This document shows, piece by piece, positions 1-12,470 of a DNA stretch of 64,000 bases. The stretch lies in the NCBI RefSeq assembly GCF_032854445.1, contig NC_088301.1, positions 41,721,116 through 41,785,115 of the forward strand, given 5' to 3'. Numbering within the stretch: position 1 is the first letter of the stretch; every line of letters starts with the position of its first letter. The position numbers and the translations under genes were made by a program. This DNA comes from Liolophura sinensis (Eukaryota; Mollusca; Polyplacophora; Chitonida; Chitonidae). Under the pieces are notes generated by a model that saw nothing but the letters and a program-made list of their open reading frames with translations, made no database searches and had not been told where the DNA came from.

Positions 1-3000
1 ATGCAGCGCCTACTCTTATAATATATATGGCGTATATAGGCATATCCGCCTATATTTTTATGGCTTACTTGCATGTATGCCTATATAGTCTGTGTACATA
101 TGCATTAAATATTTATCGATCCGCGCAACATCTGGGAAAAGGTTGACTGGAAAATTCGCCGTATGCGTGTAAAAGCCTACGGTAGGCCTTAAAGTCTGTA
201 TACAATAATAAAATTTGTTCCCTCTGGTTGTAATTTGGAGATAAATGTCGACTTGCTAATACGCTATTTCGTAGTAAACAATCGAAGCACAGACCCTGTA
301 AAACACATTTTCAGAAATGTATGTCCGAGAGTTGTACATGAAAAACAGAAATTACAAAAGTTTATTTTAATGCAGGTCTTGCAGGTGTTATGCACAGTAT
401 ATGAAATTATATATGCATGATGTTGTAAATGAAAGCGAGGCCGCATGCATCATTCACCATTATAGTGAAAGCTGCAGACAGAATGCTTAAAACACAGGGC
501 ATCGCCTAGGGATTATCAGTCATCTCAGCCGTAAAGTGGTATTTATTGCAGTGCTCCTTGTGCTAAACGAAACAACTTTTTAGATATAACATAAGAAAAT
601 AAATCGCAATCATCATGACGGGGTTGATCGAGAAGGTATAATTACCTACATACAGCAATACATCGAGATGAGCGAAATTAATCAAGTGAGACTCGAACTC
701 ACGATCCTTGAGCAAATATGCTTTTACTGATCTCGATTTATACATGTATGAAGTCATATCGATCGGAAGAGCGTGATTTATGAACAAATAAATTACCACG
801 TCAGGACAATCACTTTCATCTTTCTTATTACATCGAAGAAGTAACATTCAACAGTTATCTTTGCAAGAGAAATCAGCTTTTCTTCATTACATGACTTAGA
901 AAAGTATAGCAAAGTGTCAAACCAATGGAAATAAACAATTAAATCTCTTTCACTAACTAAAAAAGAAGGCTTAACTGCAATGAACAAGAACAAAGAACTT
1001 AAGAAAACACAATGGTTGTTAATCATATAATTTTGGTTAGCTTTTGCATAGACTAATGCAAGATTATTTCAGTTTTTATGTCTTTATCAATACTGTTTCT
1101 GTTGATGTGACACGTATGTTATTAATGGTGCTTACATATTGTCAACCAGTAAGCTATACCCGAATGACACAAAATGCCGCGATAGACACCCATCATCCTT
1201 CCACTGTATGAATGCATGCAGTCATATATAGTACAGTCAACATAGCGAGAATACTGGCTCAACCTTTGATTACAAATTGCAAAGAATTTATTTTGGTGGT
1301 ATATGTCTAAGAATGGTCTTCTTGAATGACACACTAAAGCCTACCAAAAAATATAAACGCATTCTCCTTACAGCGCATGCGTCGCTTTTCACTTTTGCTT
1401 TACATCACTGCCACCATTAGTACAATTTGTACAGAAATCTAGAACAACACTGATGTCACTGGGGTCACGGTGATGAGACTTGTAGTGATGTTAGAAAAGG
1501 CAATAACTATGTCCGAGCCTTTCTTTCTAACTATACTTTATAGACATTCTCTTCATTTAACGTGTATACAACATGATTTTAACCAACAACTGAGACAATT
1601 TTATTGAAGAATGCTGATTATATACTTCCGCGCGAGGGGATCAGTGATACGGCTAAGCCTAAACCGGCCTACGTACCTCGAACAGGCTCCAAAGGTCAAG
1701 CTTGTCTAATTCGTGGCAATGACGTAAAGCGAGACTGGAGCGCCGCATATACGCTGCAAGGAGTATGATCTAAGTTGTGAAACAGAGCCTAATTTGCATA
1801 AATCCAATATGGCCGGGCTGAAATCACAAATATTTCGCGGTATTTCAGCGAAACAGTTATTCGTGTACGAACATTTTGATGAATTACAATGTAAAACTAT
1901 ATTAATACACACTCAAAAGCTACCATTGTACATGTAAATAATAAAGGATTGTTCACAAGATATTAATGTACTATTTAAAATATAGGATATTCCTTTTATT
2001 GCATATGATTATCGAAATAGGAGTGGATAAATGTGAAGGAGTACAGTTAGGCTGCTCACATCGTGCCAACAGAATCGTCAAAACACATCAATACTGTGCA
2101 GGCGTTTTGCATGACTTGCATGTCGGTCTGGTAGATGGTGGGGGGAGGCACCGTTGTGGAGTGTGCATAGTGGGTCCCACACTTAAGCAGTTTTGGAGTT
2201 TTCACCCATAGGAATAGTTGTACAGTGTATCAAACCTTTTGTCTGTGACATGAGCGATACTGTTCCCGTTTTTATTTGGTTGTTAAAAAATGTTATACTC
2301 TGGGCATATACGCTTTGTTGGGCATGTGACGACAGGTCCACGTAAAAAGGTTGTATCTCGAGTGTACGTATTGTGGTGACCATGTAAAAGGTCATCCATG
2401 CACGAAACAGTCACCAGCTGTGAAACCGAAATTTGCCCAGGGAAATATTAATAATGTCATTTAAAACAAACTATGGGCCATAGTATGCACCGGCCGCGTT
2501 ATCTGACGCTTAGAGATTATACAACGAGGGACTCTGTGTTACGATTGATATCACTCGAGTCTATTAGGTTTTAAAATAACAAGCCTCTGGTGTGTAATGC
2601 AGGACATTAATCATTAGTAGACTGCAGAGTGACTAGTACTTGCATGCATCGTATTATTATCTTTTTTATAGGCTCCAAATTTGAAAGAATACGTTCAACT
2701 TTTCAAGAAAAAAAATTTAACTGCCTTTTTTGCTAATGCGATTTTCATTTTGTAAGATTCAAATATACATTTATCTTTATAACAGGCAGAAATCGCACTT
2801 GGAAATTGTCTGATGAACGTGCATTTGAGAGAATGTATCCACAGATATAACGTAACCTAAATATGCATTACCTAACGCAGGGTAAAAATCGTTGGAACAT
2901 CTCATGTACTACCTCTTACGAGGTGTAAGATAATGAAAAGATGGAAAGACCATTGAAAACAAGATTCAAACTGTGTTTTCCTGGATACTGTGAAGGATTA

Positions 3001-5604
3001 CAGTTTCAAGAATTGGCGGGTTTTAAAATGTATCTCTGTCTGAGGCATAGGCCTATCCTGGAGAAACCTATGCAAAGGTGAGAAATAATATCCTGGCCGC
3101 AGTCGAAAAAATACATGACAGTAAAAGACAGTAAAAGACATGAGACTCGTTGATCTATCTGTTAGCATTTTAGAATTATAATATTTTATCTGTAGGCCTC
3201 TATTGTCTCGAACATTTTAGAACACCTAATTTGAATGTGGACTGATGCAACTTTGACACTGTTCCAACAATTTGTATTTGGTAGAATTTCAATGTGCGTT
3301 TTAGACATATATCTGGGACAAATGAAACAATGTATATTCTGTTGCATTTTGTGGCGGATAAATTCATACATTCACCGGGCTAATATTACATGGGGACCAG
3401 GAAGTTCAATCCTTTGATTTCAAATCAGTGCTCAGTCTCAAGCAAAAACGTCACTGTAAACCGTCCAAATTAATGTTTAGTAAATATCGGGATAATAAAT
3501 CGAAACTTCGTGAAAATCTATCGATAGCTGAATATATATGAGCTGACATTTTCCAAGATGTTGACATGCTTAAGAGGATGTTGACATTTATTTTGATTTA
3601 TTGATTTATTTTATTTTACAATGTTGCACGTGAAGACTATCTCGAAATATAATCTGTAATCCAGTCCTGCCACATTTTATCTCAAATCTTTTAATGAGTG
3701 AACAGCTACACTAGATTTATACATAGTTTGTTGTCACTGAGACGGCTAAATATCTTCAGTTTGTTTGCATCGTCTATGACGTCTAGAAGAAGTCTTTTGA
3801 CATTGATATGATTCATTCTAATTTAATCTTAATAATACGGGTAGTCTGTCCAGAAACTGAGAATAGTTAGCCTGGACTGATGAACGACTCTGACACACAT
3901 TTACAGTTGTTTGTCCCTTATCGCTGTATACAGCGGCACATACCTGTCTCTTTCTGGACTATTGTGAATCGTACAGAGGCGGGTTAGGGACAGCTGACCG
4001 TCACCTCCACACTGTGACATGCGTCGTTGAGCTGCTAGCAGATTATTAACGTCTGCCGGAAGCAACAGGTATGAAATCCCTGTAGTGGTGTTCATTTGAA
4101 CGAAAGCCTGGTTGTCCACGCTGACGTCTCTACTTGGCCAGATGTAGCTTCATAACGTGGGTTTTAAGTGGACTTAAAACCATAGTGGAGTAAGTTGTAC
4201 AAGTTGTAACTGTACAGCCTGTAAACTGTGTCACCCACCAAAGCTCATTTCCGCAGATAGCACAGCTGGCGATTGAAGCATGGCAGGTTTATTACATGTA
4301 TTCGGTATATAGTTGTGTGTAGGCCCATAGTTTAGTCAGTGGTAATATGCATGCATGAGAAATCCCTGCTTTCACTCATATTCACCTACCCAGATCTGAC
4401 GAATGGCAGTATTATTACGGCGGTATACTGTGGTTAATTGTAAAAGAAACCTATTTCGGCGCGCAGCTCAAGTAAAATGAATGGTCTATATTGTTTGCTG
4501 CATATACAGTTTAACGTATAATCACCCATCCCCTGAAGCGTAGTGAATTTACAGAAAACATAAAAACAAATTTATTACTCCTAATTTTAGGAATATTTAA
4601 TTCATTAAAGTATAAAACTAACTATACGGTGGACTGTATTCGTCTTGGTTGCAGTTATTCTTGTATAATCATACATATAGGCCTACTAAAATACAGATGC
4701 CATAAATCTACTTAATTATGTAATACTTTACTGTGTTATTTTATCATATCAAATAACTGACCTTCTCTTTATAATAATATATATTCCGATATATTTTTTG
4801 ATACTCCTTATTTTCAGATTAACATTGAATGGATACACTACAGGTCATATTAAGCATACATTTTCAGAAGAAAATACGTACATAAAATTTCACAGTTTTG
4901 AAACAGTTGTTAACTTCTTATATTATTTCTTCACCCTTCTTTTTACCTTAGATAATGTTTCAGAAAATAGTAACAGCACTACTCAGGTCTTGAGTAGACG
5001 CCCCAAAGTCTGGGAAGATACAGTCCTAAATACAATCTAAGACCCACAAATGTATTCTCAGCTCCCCAAATCATTGCTACTACATGTAGATCTCATAGGA
5101 ATCTTTATCTCTGGATGATGAAAATAAACTCCATCTACCAGACTTGACTAATTACTTTTTCTTTTTTATTTTCAGGTAATCATTTTACAGCTACTCATTA
5201 CACTGAATAAAGTAAGAAGTTACAATATTTGCCCTAAAAATTTGCCAGAAATACAAATATTCATATTATTGATGCTGTATCTCACAACTTTATTTAAAAC
5301 TCATAGAATCTAGTAAAATTAACAACTTGGTCATGGATAAAATTTTAGATGAAATACAATAAAAATAGAAGTGTTTCCTTTAAAATTTGTTACATGCGTG
5401 TAGGGTGATTTAATGTGTGAGGTTTTTCTACTTTGACAGTTTCACTTACATGTACTACCTTGATGGTCTTTTGTTAATGGCAAAGCATATGTTACAAGGT
5501 ACAAGTCTACAAGTCATGTTAAATCATGGTGCATTGTATGGTTTTTCCACAGAGCACCAGGTATGCCAGGTGAGAGGAGAAAGCTAATCAACCTGCACAG
5601 ATGA
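1..5604. other. 5' flank without a recognisable gene
   Basis: AT-rich sequence with only short, non-conserved open frames. I found no protein family, SINE of the main type or tandem array here. A short tRNA T-arm-like segment (B-box GTTCGAGTC on the minus strand near 685-703) is present without a convincing A box. Untranslated or N-terminal exons of the transporter gene that starts near 5605 could lie here, because that gene's first recognisable exon has no in-frame ATG, but I cannot place them. Confidence 0.5.
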
Positions 5605-8600
5605 GTAAGGCAAAGGTCAAAAGCTCCTTTGTTGACAGGTGAGGGGTCTGGGTTAGGGGAAGATAACTTTGGAGAGACATGCTTGGGGAGCAAAACACAT
5701 GACCTAGAGCAGAATGGTGGCAGGGATTCTGTGATTTCCAGTCGTGCAGATTTGGCAGTGCGTCCGCAGAACTATGGCAGTTTGGTACAAGAGAAGTCAC
5801 CGCCCAGTCATCGTATAACTTCATGCTTTGTTGTGTGGCTGACTTTCCTGGCTGCATGTGGAAGTTTCCTGTTTGGCTATGACACAGGTATTGTGTCAGG
5901 TGCCATGTTGTACCTTCGGGAGGAATTTGAACTAACGGATATCCAACAGGAGGCAGTCATCAGCGTTACCATTGCAGCTGCAGCAGTTTTCTCCCTTATT
6001 GGTGGCATGCTGAATCACACTATTGGACGCAAGCGTACCATAATTATCGCAAGTATTGCCTTCACCATAGGGGCGCTTGTTCTTGGGTTTGCCTTGAACT
6101 TGGCGATGCTTATAATTGGACGTCTGGTCGTTGGAATTGGTATAGGTATGTTTTTTTTATGTATTTTATTTTTGGATATATTGCTTACCAATAATAATAA
6201 AGCAGACGTGAGGAAAATACAAGATATCTTACAAGATAGAATTGCACAGTGCTGATAAGTCATCCAGTAATGTGTATATGTAGTTGAGTAGTTTAATTGC
6301 TTTTCTTTTTTAATGCTATCTTATCCCTTGCATGTTTCATATCTTACAAAACCAGTAGAAACCTGTAGTAGAAATGTATAAAGCCTATGATGCATCCTAA
6401 CATATGTAAATGTAGGTCCTGTACTTGTACTTTTGTGTGTGTTTCAAGATATACTAAATGTCTTTCACCATTTGTGCCTCACAGGGTTGTCATCAACGAC
6501 TGTTCCAGTGTATGTCGCAGAATGCTCGCCACCATGGAATAGAGGCAGGCTTGTCACAGTCCATCAGTTTATGATCACCATTGGAATGTTCAGTGCAAAC
6601 GTATTTGCTGGGGCATTCAGCTACATTCCCAACGGGTGGAGGTGGGTGCCACTGCTTTAATGAAATGTAAACTGTTGAATTATCCTGCCAAGTTTTCCAG
6701 CAAAACAGACCAGATGAGTTGTCTAACCTCCACCTTATAAACACATATGAAAATATGCATCTCCCAAGAAAAACTTGTTATTGTCAGCATAAAAGCTGCT
6801 AATATGTACATGCACCTGAACTCTGCTTCATTTTTGATGTTTGCACTCTAATTCTTCATGGTCACATTAGATTTTCTCAGCCTTTATGGTTGTTTGTCTG
6901 TGCGCTCTTAGGGACTGTCCCCATAAAGCATGTGCTTATCTCTTCTATTCCGGGAATGACATATACGATTCACACTATCGTTTGAACAATCGTATTTGTC
7001 CACACAAATACGGAAAAGTAATAATCCTGTCTGCAACGGTTTCAAAGTATCAACATAACACCAATCGTTTTGCAATATCACAGAAAAAATAGTTTTCTGC
7101 TGTTTGAAGGCACAAGATTGTTGGGGACAGCCCCTTGGGATAGATCTTTCTTGGCTATATCCTCATCATTTGTCAATCTAAGAACTTTCAGGTTGCCATC
7201 GGCAAAATACCCGCCTGTACTTGTTTTGTTACATGTACATATAGCTGTATCAGTATGTGTGTTTGCAGGTATATGCTTGGTTTGGCAGGGGTTCCATCTG
7301 CCTTTCAGCTGATTGGCTTTCTGTTCATGCCAGAAAGTCCTCGCTGGCTTGTAAGTGCAGGAAGGTTAAAAGATGCTGAGTTCGTTCTTAAGAAAATCCG
7401 GGGCTATGAAAAGTTTCTGAGGAGTTCGCAGCCATTGAAAAACACCTGTCAACCATGACTCAGTACAGTCACAGTTTGGTAAGATAGCCTTAATTTTAAT
7501 GCAATCTGGAGCCCATTTATACTGGATATTCGTGATGATTGGCAACCTGTAGGGAAGTGAGGGGAACTACATAATTGAATATAACACAATGACAACACCA
7601 TTATCAGAACCTGGGGTATCATTTCTTTGAATAGCATTTAATTTATTTATTTGTTTGTTTATTTATTTGATTGGTGTTTTACGCCATACTCAAGAATATT
7701 TCACTTATACGAGGGGCAGCCAGCGTTATGGTGAAAGAAACTGAGTAGAACCCGGGGAAAAGCCACAACCATCCACATGAATAGCTATTGAAAATGTATA
7801 TTAGTGACTAATAGGCATACATACACAATTCATGTATTCCCAAAAGCAAGGAATAATATATGTAAAAAAATATGGGAGGTATACTGATTTCATATTATTT
7901 CATGTCTTTTTATTATTTTTTTCTCTCTGAATCTAGGTATCTTGGGAAGAATGTTTAGGAGTAAGACTGTAAGAAGAGCTCTTTTCATTGGATGTGGACT
8001 TCAAATGTTTCAGCAGATTGCAGGGATAAACACAGTTATGTAGGTACCTCCAGGGATAAACACAGCTATGAAGGTACCTCCAGGGATAAACACAGTTATG
8101 TAGGTACCTCCAGGGATAAACATAGTTATGTAGGTACCTCCAGGGATAAACATAGTTATGTAGATACCTCCAGGGATAAACACAGTTATGTAGGTACATC
8201 CAAGGATACACATAGTTATGTAGATATATCTAGGGATAAACACAGCTATGTAGGTACCTCCAGGGATAAAACATAGTTATGTAGATACCTCCAAGGATAA
8301 ACACAGCTATGTAGGTACCTCCAGGGATAAACATAGTTATGTAGATACCTCCAAGGATAAACACAGCTATGTAGGTACCTCCAGGGATAAACATAGTTAT
8401 GTAGAGACCTCCAAGGATAAACACAGCTATGTAGGTACCTCCAGGGATAAACATAGTTATGTAGGTACATCCAGGGATAACACAGCTATGTAGGTACATC
8501 CAGGGATAACACAGCTATGTAGGTACCTCCAGGGAATAAACAGTTATGTAGGTACATCCAGGGATAAACATAGTTATGTATGTACATCCAGGATAACACA

Positions 8601-11600
8601 GTTATGTAGGTACCATAAGGGATAAACACAACTATGTATGTACCTCTAGGGATAAAACAGATATGTAGGTACCTCTAGGGATAAACACAGCTATGTATGT
8701 ACCTCCAGGGATAACACAGTTATGTAGGTACCTCAAGGGATTAACATAGATATGTAGGTACCTCCAGGGATAAACACAGTTATGTAGGTACCTCCAGGGA
8801 TAAACATAGTTATGTAGGTACCTCCAGGGATAAACATAGTTATGTAGTTACCTCCAGGGATAAACATAGTTATGTAGATACCTCCAGGGATAAACACAGT
8901 TATGTAGGTACATCCAAGGATACACATAGTTATGTAGATATATCCAGGGATAAACACAGCTATGTAGGTATGTCCAGGGATAAACACAGCTATGTAGGTA
9001 CCTCCAGGGATAAACACAGTTATGTAGGTACATCCAAGGATACACATAGTTATGTAGGTACCTCCAGGGATAAACACAGTTATGTAGGTACATCCAGGGA
9101 TAACACAGCTATGTAGGTACCTCCAAGGATAAACACAGTTATGTAGGTACATCCAGGGATTAACACAGATATGTAGGTACCTCCAGGGATAAACACAGAT
9201 ATGTAGAAACCTCAAAGGATAAAGACAACAAAGGATATGTTGGTACTTCCAGGCATAAACACAAAGGGATAAACACATTTATACAGGTACCTATGGGAAT
9301 AAACCTATCTTGTAGATACCTAAAGAATAAAGAACTGTTCTCATTGGCCTTTGTGGCAAGAAGCAGTCGATAGTGTTTGCTTTTACTAATATGATAAAGT
9401 CACATGTTGATTGTTTACTCCAAGTGCAACAGTTTCTTCAGCCAATAAAATTGGTTATTTATTTGTTTTACAGGTATTACACAGCAACCATAATGAAGAT
9501 GGCAGGTGTCTGGGAGAACAGCCTAGCTATTTGGTTGTCTTGTGTTGTATCAGGCTTCAATGTACTATTTACAATAGTGGCTCTGTTTCTTATCGATAGA
9601 GTGGGGAGAAAACCATTAGTTGTCGTTAGCTTTATAGGTAAGCACCTGAAAGGTAATGATGAAAAATGGAATTTTAAATGTTAAAGATAAAAAATGGAAT
9701 GGAGAAAAACATGTGAAGTCATTAGCTTCGTAGAGGAGCACCTGCGAGTGAACAGTGATTTGAGATTTAAAGATAAAATATAAAATCGCCAGAAAACCAT
9801 TTATCAAGTTTAGTGTCTTCATTAGGATTAGTATATAGATTAGTATTTGTTAGTTATTGAGATAAAACAGGTGTTGGAAACTAATATTGGGTGGAGAGAA
9901 AAACCATTTTTGATCATTATTAACATTCAGGTACAGTATGTGTAAGCAAAAACATTTATAGCATTATAGCAAGTATACAGAGAAGGGCTACTTTTGGTGG
10001 GCTAATCAGATTTGATCTGAATGTAAGCTACGACATTCAGATATTAATGATGTTTAATTTTGTCTGTGTTCATCAAGGTGTTCTAGTTAGCCTGATAGTA
10101 TTGGCCACAGGGTTTCAGCTGGCAGCTGTTCACTCACCTGCAGTAACAAAGGAAACATCCAGTCAAGAATGCTTAAAGTATAGGTATGCCTGTTCTGTTT
10201 ATAGTATTCTGCAATTTCTAAAGATGCCTACAGAAGATATCAAAATATTTCAGATGTTGTAGTTAAATATTCAGTGAGTTACATTGCAGCAAACAGCAAA
10301 TACACAAGCTCCCCCAAAATAAACTGTTTCCATCCATGAAACGAAGAAAAACATATTTTTTCGAATTTGGATTTAAAATAAACCCTTTTTTTCCTGATTG
10401 TGATAAGTAGTGTAAATCTGACCTGTTTTAATATCTTGAACATCATATGTATTCACAGTGACTGTGACCAGTGCAACGCCTCTCCAAACTGTGGGTTCTG
10501 TTTCAATGATCAGAACGGTACATTCACAAACGGCTCTTGTCTGGTCACCGCAGGGGCGTACAAAGAGAACTCTGTAGCTGGCCCCTGCAGTGCAGAACAA
10601 CAAACAACTCTGAGCTCCATCTGGGCTTATGATTTCTGTCCATCTAATTATGCGTGGATCACCTTTTTGGGAATGATCATGTACATAGTGTCCTTTGCTC
10701 CAGGTAAGAGTTGAGCAAATTTTCTGGCTTATCTTGTATATATGGTTCACCTCTGTAATAATAGTTTTGTAATCAGATTTTTGCCAAACCATAATCTTTC
10801 AGGTTATCAATGCTTGGGCTGTATTTAATTTCTTAAAATGATTCAAAATTTCGCATGTGTCTACAAGTCACTAGATCATTCTGTGATTCTGAGAGGTTAT
10901 TTCTCTTATATGTAGAAAGATGATTTAAGGTTTGTTGCAAAGGTAGGATTATAGGGCCTATCCTATTGGACAATTGTAGGTTTCAGCACCAAAATTAATA
11001 CTTTATGATATTTGTTAGCCTCTTAAAATTCCCTTTTCAGGTGAAATTTTATTTCTTTCACTAAACGTCAACCATTCATTCGGGTGTGTTTTGGTCCTAC
11101 AGTTGGCAGACTGTTTCTTAATGTTTGTGTTTTATTTAATTTGCAACATTGAAAGAAAAAATTGTTTGCTTTGTATTTTTCTGTGTAAATGAAATTTGAA
11201 TAAGTTTCATTTTGAAAAGCATTTTAAATATGTCAAAATGTCTGATTATTTGCAAATGCTTATTTACAGGAGAAACCTTGGGTAACCTGTATAAGTGGCA
11301 CTGGCCTCTGTGACATAAGAGTGGGGTTCACTTACACAAAACATCAAAAATTTCTCATAACTTTCACAAACTGCATTGTGTAGGATGTATTGCCATAAAA
11401 CAACATGATTTACAAGGAAAGTTAAGAAAAATTGACCAGCAAAGTCTTGTGAAAGTGGTCCCTGGTGTTGTAATTGATCATGGTGCCTGTTTCCGGTAAA
11501 TTCCAGGTCTGGCGCCTGTTCCGTGGACAATGAACTCTGAGATTTACCCGTTGTGGGCGAGAAGTGCAGGAAATGCGTTGGCCACGGCAACAAACTGGAC

Positions 11601-12470
11601 CTTCAATCTCGTCATTGCCATGACATTCCTCACCTTAACAACGACTTTAACTAAATATGGTAAGAATGGTAGTGTTGTGCAAAATTGAAATGTATACAAT
11701 GTTGATGTTACAGAGATAGGACAACTTTAACCAAATGTAGTAAGAGTCATTCTGTTTTGCAACATTTAAATTTACACAATGTTGAGTTTACACATATCGG
11801 GCATAATACCCTACTCATGACAACTAAATTATGGTTAGAGATGCAAAGTTTTTAAGCAAAGCAATTATGACTTTATGGTTCCTCACTCTGGACTATTGCA
11901 ATGTCTTGTTTTCCTATCAGTTTTGATAAATGATCTTTTAATGACCATAGGTCAAAATATGTAAATGTTTTTAGGACTTCAGATGATTTGCCGATGCTGT
12001 TGAACATGATAGTCCTGTCTGTGGGGGATTATGGATTTTAAATAGCAGAGTGTGTAGATGTAGTATGGTCATTTGCCAAGATTTTGTCCCCTTTACAGAT
12101 ACACATGGACATATGATGAGTGACATAATTGATATGTGTAGTGTACACTTTCAATGGTGAAGATGGTACATAACCATGACACTTTGTCAATGGCTGATTT
12201 CTGGAAATGCACATTGTTAGAAAAACGGGTGACTCAAGATGCCCAATTGATTTACCGGTATAGGCCTACATTTCTGCCAGCGGATTTGCATAGGTGACAT
12301 AGCCAGTAATTAAGTTTTTATCATCTTTTTCAGGTACCTATTGGTTGTATTCTGGGTTAGCTGTGGTGGGTATTCTCTTTGTGATATGGTTTGTCCCGGA
12401 AACCAAGGGTAGGTCACTGGAGGAGATGGAAAAAGTGCTGTCACAACCATGGCTTGTTTGTCCTTGGTAG
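5605..12470 (+). CDS. SLC2A13: SLC2A13-like (HMIT) proton/myo-inositol cotransporter, gene A
   Basis: Major facilitator superfamily sugar transporter of the HMIT type; the family couples myo-inositol uptake to protons across plasma or endomembranes. Nine exons by GT-AG and phase: 5605(or 5639)-6145, 6485-6641, 7269-7478, 7937-8039, 9474-9637, 10078-10183, 10459-10703, 11507-11659, 12334-12470 (TAG). Visible hallmarks are [14 protein letters not shown] in the first membrane helix, [40 protein letters not shown], the large extracellular loop with [13 protein letters not shown] and two N-glycosylation sequons (NGT, NGS), [11 protein letters not shown], and the C-terminal [12 protein letters not shown]. 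All intron positions match gene B at 18892-29321. Oddities: no in-frame ATG in the first exon (an out-of-frame ATG lies at 5601), and exon 3 is 210 nt against 212 nt in gene B, with the frame lost near 7419 and again near 7436. Either the assembly has indels or the gene is decaying; the splice sites and motifs elsewhere are intact. Confidence 0.88.
7640..7776 (-). repeat. tRNA-derived SINE, 3' part, in intron 3 of transporter A
   Basis: Reading on the minus strand, this is the 3' half of the SINE family seen complete at 39574-39831. It has the conserved ATATTCTTGAGTATGGCG block followed by an AAAT-type tail (seen on the plus strand as TTTATTTATTTG). The tRNA-like head is missing and the copy is diverged. 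Confidence 0.85.
8022..9300 (+). repeat. 30 bp minisatellite derived from an exon/intron boundary
   Basis: About 42 tandem copies of a 30 bp unit with few mismatches. The unit is the last 18 nt of exon 4 (AGGGATAAACACAGTTAT) plus the first 12 nt of intron 4 (GTAGGTACCTCC). The first copy is the real exon end, at 8039/8040. Most copies therefore carry a TAT|GTAGGT, GTAGAT or GTATGT potential donor. Long open frames on the minus strand across the array follow from the 30 bp (10 codon) period and are not genes. Confidence 0.95.

Noticed and set aside
640-790. Possible tRNA gene on the minus strand
   Set aside because: A good T arm and B box exist, but I could not place a matching acceptor stem, D arm or A box. 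At most a tRNA-derived fragment.
3901-4119. 72-codon minus-strand open frame with somewhat higher GC
   Set aside because: No recognisable domain, splice context or neighbouring exons; left as unexplained sequence.
8733-9278. 181-codon minus-strand open frame with a repeated YITVFIPGG peptide
   Set aside because: Product of the 30 bp array. The period is a multiple of three, so an open unit stays open.
7990-9300. Resemblance to a CRISPR array (regular short repeats)
   Set aside because: Repeats are directly tandem without unique spacers, and the surroundings are clearly animal nuclear DNA.
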